Shown piece by piece: positions 1-5,176 of a stretch of 5,176 nucleotides of DNA (its first letter is position 1; each line of letters opens with the position of its first letter). Source of the stretch: an uncultured Eubacteriales bacterium. Its GTDB lineage: Bacteria; Bacillota; Clostridia; Oscillospirales; Oscillospiraceae. Below the pieces are notes generated by a model that did no database searches, was not told where the DNA came from, and worked only from the letters and a program-made list of their open reading frames with translations. Location: contig CABVBV010000146.1 in the NCBI GenBank assembly GCA_902496595.1, forward strand, positions 1 through 5,176, given 5' to 3'. The position numbers were made by a program, and so were the translations under genes.

Positions 1-392
1 TGGACAGCAAGGGCCGCCTGTTCATACCGGCCAAATTGAGGGACGAGCTTGGGGATGTTTTTTATCTCACTGTGTCGGACGAGCGCTGCCTTAGGGCGTA
101 CAGCTCGGAGAGCTGGCAGGGCTTTGTGGACAGGGTGAGGGCGATGTCCTTTGTGGACAGGAAGAAGATGCGCCCGTTTTTCGCCTGCGCGGCGAAGTGC
201 GAGCTGGACGCGCAGGGCAGGGCTCTGCTGCCGCAGGGCCTTAGGGACTTTGCGGGCCTCACGAAGAATGTGGCGGTCATAGGCTGTGACGACCATGCGG
301 AGCTCTGGGACAGCGAGGCCTGGGCGCCGGTACACGAGGGAGAGACGACGCCGGAGTACATTGCGGCGATGATGAAGGAGCTAAATTTCTGA
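1..392 (+). CDS. mraZ: MraZ transcriptional regulator, 5'-truncated by window edge
   Basis: MraZ is the first gene of most dcw clusters. It encodes a ring-forming DNA-binding protein with two AbrB/SpoVT-like domains that binds repeats upstream of its own operon. The frame is open from base 3 (bases 1-2 end a split codon) to a TGA at 390-392, giving 129 visible residues. Two copies of the family signature are seen: DSKGRLFIPAKLRDELG at the visible N-terminus, and CELDAQGRALLPQGLRDFAGL in the second half, followed by VAVIGCDDHAELWD, typical of the MraZ C-terminal domain. Full-length MraZ is about 142-145 residues, so roughly 14 residues and the start codon lie before the window. An internal TTG at 36 could be mistaken for a start, but the DSKGR motif upstream of it shows it is not. 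The stop shares its last base with the rsmH start (TGATG), which points to translational coupling. The promoter and MraZ-binding repeats would lie upstream, out of view. Confidence 0.96.
   Translation, partial: DSKGRLFIPAKLRDELGDVFYLTVSDERCLRAYSSESWQGFVDRVRAMSFVDRKKMRPFFACAAKCELDAQGRALLPQGLRDFAGLTKNVAVIGCDDHAELWDSEAWAPVHEGETTPEYIAAMMKELNF
374..380 (+). promoter_or_regulatory. Shine-Dalgarno site for rsmH inside the mraZ coding end
   Basis: GAAGGAG lies 11 bases before the ATG at 392, inside the last codons of mraZ. It supports the ATG at 392 as the rsmH start. With the TGATG stop/start overlap, it suggests that ribosomes finishing mraZ can reinitiate on rsmH. Confidence 0.75.
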
Positions 393-1321
393 TGAACGGC
401 CATATCCCGGTGCTCCTTGACGAGTGCATAAGGTATCTTAACATAAAGCCGGATGGGATCTATGTCGACGGCACGCTCGGCATGGGCGGGCACTCCGAGG
501 CGATATTGCAGCGGCTGAAGACGGGGCGGCTCATCTCCATTGACCGGGACGAGCTGGCCATATCGCGGGCGTCGGAGCGCCTGCGGGACTATTCCGACCG
601 GCTTACGATAGTACACGGCAACTTCCGCGACCTGGGCGAGATACTGGATGAGCAGGGCGTGGAGGCTGTGGACGGTATGCTGTTTGACCTTGGCGTGTCC
701 TCTCCGCAATTGGACGAGGGCAGCCGGGGCTTTTCGTATATGTTGGATGCGCCGCTGGATATGAGGATGGACAAGTCGGACAATATCGACGCCTGGTTCA
801 TCGTGAACCGCTGGCCGGAGGAGAAGATCGTAAGGATACTGCGCGACTACGGTGAGGAGCGGCACGCGGCGCGGATTGCGCGGGCGATCGCGTCAAGACG
901 CGAGGAGAAGGAGATCGAGACTACTTCGGAGCTGGTGGAGATAATAAAGGGCGCGATGCCTGCGGCGGCGCTCAGGGAGAAGCAGCACCCGGCGAAGCGG
1001 AGCTTCCAGGCGATAAGGATAGCGGTGAACGACGAGCTGGGCGCGGTCGAAGCGCTGATGGAGACCGCTCCGGACAGGCTCAAGCCGGGCGGCAGGCTCT
1101 GCGTCATCAGCTTCCATTCGCTTGAGGACAGGATAGTGAAGAACGCGATCCATTCGAGGGAGAACGGCTGCACCTGTCCGAGAGAGGCCCCTGTGTGTAC
1201 CTGCGGCTTTGTGCAGACCCTGAAGAGCGTCACAAGAAAGCCCGTCACGGCGGGCGGGGAGGAGCTTGAGCTGAACCCGAGATCGAGAAGCGCAAAACTC
1301 AGAGTAGCGGAGAGAGTATGA
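392..1321 (+). CDS. rsmH: 16S rRNA (cytosine(1402)-N4)-methyltransferase RsmH (MraW)
   Basis: RsmH uses S-adenosylmethionine to methylate N4 of C1402 in the 16S rRNA P site, fine-tuning start-codon choice and decoding. The 309-residue protein matches the usual length of about 310. It begins with the family-typical MNGHIPVLLDECIRYL. The SAM-binding glycine-rich loop DGTLGMGGHS is at residues 26-35, the acidic motif-II residue in SIDRDE at 49-54, and FDLGVSSPQLD at 98-108, followed by RGFSY and PLDMRMD. HPAKRSFQAIRIAVNDEL and GGRLCVISFHSLEDRIVK, both highly conserved, come later, and the protein ends with the usual NPRSRSAKLRVAER. A four-cysteine segment (C260, C262, C269, C271) precedes the C-terminus. 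The ATG overlaps the mraZ stop by one base and the TGA overlaps the next gene's ATG by four bases (ATGA), so co-translation is likely. No anomalies are seen in conserved positions. Confidence 0.98.
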   Translation: MNGHIPVLLDECIRYLNIKPDGIYVDGTLGMGGHSEAILQRLKTGRLISIDRDELAISRASERLRDYSDRLTIVHGNFRDLGEILDEQGVEAVDGMLFDLGVSSPQLDEGSRGFSYMLDAPLDMRMDKSDNIDAWFIVNRWPEEKIVRILRDYGEERHAARIARAIASRREEKEIETTSELVEIIKGAMPAAALREKQHPAKRSFQAIRIAVNDELGAVEALMETAPDRLKPGGRLCVISFHSLEDRIVKNAIHSRENGCTCPREAPVCTCGFVQTLKSVTRKPVTAGGEELELNPRSRSAKLRVAERV

Positions 1322-1773
1322 AGGAAATCATTTCGAACCCAGAACCCGAAGAATACAGCGCCGCACGGCCGGAAGCGAGGCGGCCGCGCTACGGAAAGAG
1401 CTGGTGCATGGGCGCCCTGGCGGTTATAGGAGTCGCAGCGGCGGTGATGCTCTGCATAGCTTCGCTGCTGGCCAAAGCGGAGCTTACAAAGCTGACGGAC
1501 GAGAGGACGGAGCTGGAGGAACAGCTGCAGACGCTCAGGGACGAGCAGGCGCGGCTCATGATAGAGTACGAGAGCCTGTATAGTCCGTCGATATTGGACG
1601 AATATGCGAGGACGCACGGCATGGTGCCGCTGAGTTCCGCGCAGTTCGTGATCGTCGAGGAAGCCGCGGAGGATCAGGTCGTGGTGTACGGGAGGGAGAG
1701 CGCCGGCCCGGCGGAACTGCTGTACGGCCTCGCCTCCGCCGTTTCGGAATATTTCGCGCCCGCCGGGGAGTAA
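1318..1773 (+). CDS. ftsL: FtsL-like cell division protein (septum formation initiator type)
   Basis: This is a small bitopic membrane protein. The first 29 residues are charged and basic (ARRPRYGKSW just before the membrane), so this end is expected in the cytoplasm. One transmembrane helix spans about 31-52. A heptad-like coiled coil rich in Glu, Leu and Lys follows at about 53-86. Then comes DEYARTHGMVPLSSAQ at 94-109, which resembles the end of the coiled coil in FtsL/DivIC proteins. In the family, FtsL pairs with DivIC/FtsB through this coiled coil to recruit and activate the septal FtsW-class B PBP complex. Position between rsmH and a class B PBP is the standard ftsL location, and this carries much of the call because sequence conservation is low. 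At 151 residues it is longer than many FtsL proteins (about 100-120) because of an acidic and then hydrophobic tail after residue 110. GGAGAG at 1309-1314 is a close Shine-Dalgarno site. The start overlaps the rsmH stop. Confidence 0.85.
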   Translation: MKEIISNPEPEEYSAARPEARRPRYGKSWCMGALAVIGVAAAVMLCIASLLAKAELTKLTDERTELEEQLQTLRDEQARLMIEYESLYSPSILDEYARTHGMVPLSSAQFVIVEEAAEDQVVVYGRESAGPAELLYGLASAVSEYFAPAGE

Positions 1774-1837
1774 TATTATAGCGCGGCCCCGGCGCTTTCG
1801 CGCTTCGCCGTAATCCTGTTTTTTGGAGGCGAGGCGC
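1774..1837 (+). promoter_or_regulatory. Intercistronic leader with competing GC hairpins before the PBP gene
   Basis: This is the only sizeable gap in the window (64 bases to the preferred GTG start). It opens with an AT-only patch around the ftsL stop (TAATATTATA, 1771-1780) and continues with GC inverted repeats. AGCGC at 1780-1784 can pair with GCGCT at 1792-1796. CGGCG at 1790-1794 can pair with CGCCG at 1806-1810. CGCGCTTCGCC at 1799-1809 can pair with GGCGAGGCGCG at 1828-1838 (10 Watson-Crick pairs plus one G-U), which reaches into the ribosome binding site. Some of these are mutually exclusive. Six Ts lie at 1819-1824, but within the loop of the longest stem rather than after it, so this does not look like an intrinsic terminator. 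The pairings are seen directly; a regulatory role is inference. Confidence 0.4.
1825..1834 (+). promoter_or_regulatory. Shine-Dalgarno site deciding the GTG start of the PBP gene
   Basis: GGAGGCGAGG contains a strong GGAGG core (1825-1829) that ends eight bases before the GTG at 1838. No comparable site precedes the in-frame TTG at 1823, and only a weak AGG precedes the ATG pair at 1874-1879. Part of the core is the 3' arm of a possible 11-bp stem. Confidence 0.75.
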
Positions 1838-4156
1838 GTGACAGGCAGCAGGCCCGGCGCAGGCCCTAATAGAATGATGCTGCGCCGCACACTGTTTTTG
1901 CTCTCGGTGTGCGGCATAGCCGCGTTTATAGTGCTCGCGGCGAAGCTCTACGACATCCAGATCATCCACCACGACGAGTACGAGGCGGCAGCCATCGCGC
2001 AGCAGGTGCGCGAGACGACGGTCAGCGCCGCCCGGGGCACGATCTACGACCGCAACGGCATCATCCTGGCCATGAGCGCGGGCGTGGATACCATCTACAT
2101 AAGCCCGGCAGAGATAGAGCGCGGGCACGAGGATGCCGAGGCCATAGCCGACGGACTCTCGGAGATACTGGGCGTCGACCGCGAGACGATACTCAAGAGA
2201 GCGCAGAATACTAAGTCTTGGTATGAGGTCGTGGCGCGGAAAGTGGAGCCGGAGATAACCGAGCAGGTGCGCGAGTTCAAGGCCGAGGGCGGCTACTCGG
2301 GGATAAAGATAGAGTCCGACACAAAGAGGTACTACCCCTTCGGCAGCCTGGCCAGCCACGTCATAGGCTTCGTGGGCCTGGAGAATACGGGCCTCGGCGG
2401 GATAGAGGCAAAATACGACGAGCAGCTCTCGGGCGAGAACGGCTTTGTGCTCAGGTCGACGACGGCGGCGGGCACGGATATGCTCTACTCGAGCTACGAG
2501 GACTACGTGGACGCCGAGGACGGCGAGAGCCTGCGCTTGACGATTGACAGCACTATACAGTATTATATTGAGAAACATCTCTCCCAGGCCGTGGCGGATT
2601 ACGATATACAAAACGGCGCTGCGGCCATATGTATGGAGGTTGACACGGGTGCTATACTGGCTATGGCGTCCCTTGGCAATTTCGACCTCAACGACTACCA
2701 GACCATCAGCGCCGAGGCCGAGGCCGAGATAAGCGCCGAGGCGCAGTCGGAGGAGGAGTACAACGAGCTCTACGCCCTGGCTCAGCAGCAGCAGTGGCGC
2801 AACAAGGCGATATCGGACACCTACGAGCCGGGCTCGACCTTCAAGATAATAACGCTGGCCATGGCTCTTGAGGAGGGCGTGGTGAGCGAAAATTCGAGCT
2901 TCTACTGCGGCGGCAGCATGAACGTCATAGGCCGCGGCACGCCGCTCAAGTGCTGGAAATACGGCGGGCACGGCTCGCAGACGCTGACCCAGGCGGTGCA
3001 GCACTCCTGCAACGTGGCCTTCGTGAACATAGGCCAGCTTGTGGGCGAGGAGAAGTTCTACGAGTACGCCGAGGCCTTCGGGTTCATAGACAGGACGCAG
3101 GACACCTCAAAGCAGCTCACGGCGAGAACCGGCATAGACCTCGGCGGCGAGAGCGGCAGCATCTGGTGGAGCGAGGACGTGTTCTGCAACCCGGAGAACC
3201 TCTCGCAGCTGGCGGCGGCGTCCTTCGGGCAGACCTTCAATATCACGCCCATACAGCTCATCACGGCGGTCTCCGCCTGCGTGAACGGCGGGAACCTCAT
3301 GAGGCCCTACCTCGTGCAGAGCGTGGAGGACTCGGATGGGAACACAGTGTCCCGGACGGAGCCTGAGCTGGTGCGGCAGGTCATAAGCGAGGAGACCAGC
3401 GCCACGGTCAGGAAGATACTCGAACAGGTCGTCGGCGACCAGAAAGAGGGCACCGGCCACAACGCCTACGTCGCGGGCTACCGCATCGGCGGCAAGACGG
3501 GCACCTCGACGAAGACCACGGAGGAGATAGCGGGCAACAAGGAGTACATCGTCTCCTTTATAGGCTTCGCCCCGGCGGACGACCCGGAGATAGCCATACT
3601 CGTGCTGCTGGACGACCCGAGCTCGGAGAGCGGCATCTATATCTCCGGAGGGCAGATGGCCGCGCCGGTGGTCGGCAAGATGATGGCGGATATCCTGCCG
3701 TATCTCGGCTATGAGCCGGAGTATACGGACTCGGAGCTCCGGAGCATAGACAAGGCCGTGCCGGACACGGCGGGAATGAGCATCTCCGAGGCGCAGCGGG
3801 CGCTCACGGCCGAGGGCTTCAAGTACCGGGTCATAGGCGAGGGCGACACGGTGACGGATCAGCTGCCCCGTGCGGGCGCGGTGATAGCCACGGGCAGCGA
3901 GGTCATACTCTACGCCGGACAGAGCCCGGCGCCCACGACGGAGACCATGCCCGACCTGCGCGGCCTGAGCTACGCCGAGGCAGTGGAAAGGCTCGGGGCC
4001 ATGGGCCTCTATGTGAGCTCGGGCAACAGCGTGACGGACGCGGGCAGCCAGCTCGTCTCCGGCCAGAGCATAGCGCCGGGCGAGAGCGTGGCGCACGGCA
4101 CCGTCGTGGACGTGACGCTGTATTTGAACGACACATCGATGCTTGGGATATACTGA
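1838..4156 (+). CDS. ftsI: Class B penicillin-binding protein (FtsI/PBP2B/SpoVD family) with two PASTA domains
   Basis: This is a DD-transpeptidase that crosslinks peptidoglycan outside the membrane, expected at the septum with an SEDS polymerase (FtsW). From the GTG at 1838 it has 772 residues. A short basic cytoplasmic end (RR before the membrane) is followed by one transmembrane helix at about 18-36. The PBP dimerisation/pedestal domain starts with RGTIYDRNG at residue 66. The transpeptidase domain covers about 255-620, with all three active-site motifs intact: S333-T-F-K336 (in YEPGSTFK), S390-C-N392 and K553-T-G555. Two PASTA domains close the protein, at about 640-693 (starts AVPDTAGMS) and 704-762 (starts TMPDLRGLS), then a short tail. 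An acidic Ala/Glu and Gln-rich stretch sits just before the active site at 291-319. In Bacillus subtilis this slot holds pbpB (two PASTA) and spoVD (one PASTA); only one gene is here, so division versus sporulation use cannot be settled from sequence. A TTG at 1823 and ATG at 1874 are alternative starts with poorer ribosome binding sites. Confidence 0.96.
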   Translation: MTGSRPGAGPNRMMLRRTLFLLSVCGIAAFIVLAAKLYDIQIIHHDEYEAAAIAQQVRETTVSAARGTIYDRNGIILAMSAGVDTIYISPAEIERGHEDAEAIADGLSEILGVDRETILKRAQNTKSWYEVVARKVEPEITEQVREFKAEGGYSGIKIESDTKRYYPFGSLASHVIGFVGLENTGLGGIEAKYDEQLSGENGFVLRSTTAAGTDMLYSSYEDYVDAEDGESLRLTIDSTIQYYIEKHLSQAVADYDIQNGAAAICMEVDTGAILAMASLGNFDLNDYQTISAEAEAEISAEAQSEEEYNELYALAQQQQWRNKAISDTYEPGSTFKIITLAMALEEGVVSENSSFYCGGSMNVIGRGTPLKCWKYGGHGSQTLTQAVQHSCNVAFVNIGQLVGEEKFYEYAEAFGFIDRTQDTSKQLTARTGIDLGGESGSIWWSEDVFCNPENLSQLAAASFGQTFNITPIQLITAVSACVNGGNLMRPYLVQSVEDSDGNTVSRTEPELVRQVISEETSATVRKILEQVVGDQKEGTGHNAYVAGYRIGGKTGTSTKTTEEIAGNKEYIVSFIGFAPADDPEIAILVLLDDPSSESGIYISGGQMAAPVVGKMMADILPYLGYEPEYTDSELRSIDKAVPDTAGMSISEAQRALTAEGFKYRVIGEGDTVTDQLPRAGAVIATGSEVILYAGQSPAPTTETMPDLRGLSYAEAVERLGAMGLYVSSGNSVTDAGSQLVSGQSIAPGESVAHGTVVDVTLYLNDTSMLGIY

Positions 4157-4160
4157 GAAA

Positions 4161-4177
4161 AAGACGGGAGGCGTCTT
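4161..4177 (+). promoter_or_regulatory. Hairpin with the murE Shine-Dalgarno core in its loop
   Basis: AAGACG at 4161-4166 and CGTCTT at 4172-4177 form a perfect 6-bp stem. The 5-base loop is exactly GGAGG (4167-4171), the Shine-Dalgarno core for murE. The 3' arm covers the first two bases of the TTG at 4176, while the TTG at 4182 stays free. The inverted repeat is seen directly; that it folds in the mRNA and matters for translation is inference. No T-run follows it, so it is not an intrinsic terminator. Confidence 0.5.
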
Positions 4178-4181
4178 GACA

Positions 4182-5176
4182 TTGAAGCTGAGTGAACTGC
4201 TCCGGGATGTAGACGTGCTGGAGCTGCACGCGCCCGAGGGCCTTGAGATAGCGGACGTGGCCTACGATTCGCGCAGGGCAGCACCGGGCAGCGTCTTCGT
4301 GGCCGTGCGCGGCTTTGACACCGACGGGCACAAATATATAGGCTCCGCCGTCGAAAACGGCGCGGCCTGCGTCATATGCGAGGAGGCGCCGGAGTGCGCG
4401 ACGCCCTATGTCATAGTGCGGGACAGCCGCCTCGCGCTGGCCATAGCCTCGCGGAACTTCTTCCGAGACCCGTCCTCGGAGATGACGGTCATCGGCGTCA
4501 CGGGAACAAACGGCAAGACGACGACGACATATCTCACGAAGCATATGCTCGAGGTCTGCCTCGACGCGAAGGTGGGGCTCGTCGGCACAAACGGCAACAT
4601 GATAGGCGGCGAGCTCATAAAGACCGAGCACACGACGCCGGAGAGCTGCGATTTGCAGCGCCTGTTCCGCGAGATGGCGGACGCGGGCTGCACCCACGTC
4701 GTCATGGAGGTCTCGTCGCACTCGCTGGCCCTGAACCGCGTCGCGGGCGTGAGCTTCGGCCCCTGCGTGTTCACGAACCTGACCCAAGACCATTTGGACT
4801 TCCACAAGGACATGGCCGACTACGCCGCGGCGAAGGCGAAGCTGTTTTCAATGTGCAGCCTCGGCATCGTGAACGCGGACGACGAGTGGTCGGGCTTCAT
4901 GACAGAGAGCGCGGGCTGCCCCATGCACAGCTTCTCGTGTAAAGACTCATCGGCGGAGCTCTATGCGAAGGATATAGCGCTCACGGCCTCGGGCGTCAGT
5001 TTCACCGCCGTGTACGGGGATGAGAGCGTCCCCGTGAAGCTCGGCATACCGGGGCATTTCTCGGCGTATAACGCCCTGGGCGTCCTGGGCATCGGCCTTG
5101 CGCTGGGGATAGGGCTCGAGGACGCGGCGGAGGCGCTCGCCTCGGCCAAGGGCGTGAAGGGCCGGGTCGAGGTCGT
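4182..5176 (+). CDS. murE: UDP-MurNAc-tripeptide ligase MurE, 3' end beyond window
   Basis: MurE is a cytoplasmic Mur ligase that uses ATP to add the third stem-peptide residue (meso-diaminopimelate or L-lysine) to UDP-MurNAc-L-Ala-D-Glu. The frame is open to the window edge: 331 complete codons of an expected 480-500. Visible hallmarks are the N-terminal domain with YDSRRAAPGSVFVAVRG, the ATP-binding loop GVTGTNGKTTTT (G108-T113), HTTPE, MEVSSHSLALNRV, TNLTQDHLDFH, and AAKAKLF with K218 at the position of the carbamylated lysine. IPGHFSAYNALG marks the end of the central domain, where GRFNVYN is more usual. The C-terminal domain, whose DNPR-type motif tells diaminopimelate from lysine enzymes, is not visible, so substrate choice is open. 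No ATG is available at the N-terminus. TTG at 4182 gives the family-typical MKLSELL with GGAGG ten bases upstream. TTG at 4176 (MTLKLSELL, spacing four) is the alternative. The gene begins 25 bases after the PBP stop and is probably in the same operon. Confidence 0.96.
   Translation, partial: MKLSELLRDVDVLELHAPEGLEIADVAYDSRRAAPGSVFVAVRGFDTDGHKYIGSAVENGAACVICEEAPECATPYVIVRDSRLALAIASRNFFRDPSSEMTVIGVTGTNGKTTTTYLTKHMLEVCLDAKVGLVGTNGNMIGGELIKTEHTTPESCDLQRLFREMADAGCTHVVMEVSSHSLALNRVAGVSFGPCVFTNLTQDHLDFHKDMADYAAAKAKLFSMCSLGIVNADDEWSGFMTESAGCPMHSFSCKDSSAELYAKDIALTASGVSFTAVYGDESVPVKLGIPGHFSAYNALGVLGIGLALGIGLEDAAEALASAKGVKGRVEV

Noticed and set aside
1753..1780. Sigma-A-like promoter with TATTAT near the ftsL stop
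   Set aside because: The AT patch is short and no convincing -35 box lies at 16-18 bases upstream. It is better read as the region around the TAA stop codon.
1790..1824. Intrinsic terminator between ftsL and the PBP gene
   Set aside because: The CGGCG/CGCCG stem has only five pairs and an 11-base loop, and the six Ts begin eight bases after it rather than directly after the stem.
1823..1837. TTG at 1823 as start of the PBP gene
   Set aside because: No Shine-Dalgarno sequence precedes it, and it overlaps the GGAGG that is well placed for the GTG at 1838.
847..1917. Minus-strand open frame of 356 residues opposite rsmH and ftsL
   Set aside because: It is a shadow of conserved plus-strand genes. 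Low-complexity Ser and Arg runs mirror the sense codons and no family motif is seen.
1556..3004. Minus-strand open frame of 482 residues across ftsL and the PBP gene
   Set aside because: It lies opposite two clear genes, is rich in Arg, Ala, His and Leu as expected for antisense GC-rich sequence, and shows no domain I recognise.
3107..4096. Minus-strand open frame of 329 residues opposite the PBP C-terminus
   Set aside because: Its composition is Arg/His/Ala-rich, it has no recognisable motif, and the sense strand encodes intact KTG and PASTA motifs.
3903..4805. Minus-strand open frame of 300 residues spanning the PBP end and murE start
   Set aside because: It crosses two sense genes and their spacer, has no motifs, and is explained by GC-rich codon structure.
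4376..4942. Plus-strand 188-residue open frame inside murE
   Set aside because: It is in another frame from murE, whose own frame carries all Mur ligase motifs here. The Arg/Gly/His-rich composition marks it as a shadow.

Overview
The window is a stretch of the conserved division and cell wall (dcw) cluster. All genes are on the + strand, in the order mraZ (5' end missing), rsmH (mraW), an ftsL-like gene, a class B penicillin-binding protein with two PASTA domains (FtsI/PBP2B/SpoVD family), and murE (3' end missing). This order, and a PASTA-bearing transpeptidase between ftsL and murE, are typical of Firmicutes. The DNA is GC-rich but often uses ATA for isoleucine and AGG for arginine, and two of the four visible starts are non-ATG. 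The protein sequences look most like high-GC gut Clostridia (Oscillospirales type); that assignment is inference from recall, not a search.

Layout: mraZ (1-392) encodes the cluster's AbrB-fold DNA-binding regulator. Its stop shares one base with the start of rsmH (392-1321), the 16S rRNA C1402 N4-methyltransferase. rsmH overlaps ftsL (1318-1773) by four bases. These three genes are therefore probably translationally coupled. A spacer of about 64 bases follows, rich in GC inverted repeats. The penicillin-binding protein then starts, most likely at GTG 1838, and runs to 4156. After a 25-base gap that holds a Shine-Dalgarno hairpin, murE starts at a TTG (4182, or 4176) and runs off the window.

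How the genes work together: MurE adds the third amino acid to the UDP-MurNAc-dipeptide in the cytoplasm. The class B PBP crosslinks finished peptidoglycan outside the membrane, presumably at the septum with FtsL and partners. MraZ is the cluster's local regulator, and RsmH tunes ribosome decoding. Probably one operon transcript covers the whole window. I see no convincing internal promoter or terminator.

No novel multi-gene system is visible; the coding content is ordinary core genome. The most interesting signals are at RNA level. The ribosome binding sites of both peptidoglycan genes (the PBP and murE) lie in inverted repeats that could fold over or display the Shine-Dalgarno sequence, and both genes use non-ATG starts. 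The long minus-strand and alternate-frame open frames are GC-driven shadows of the real genes.
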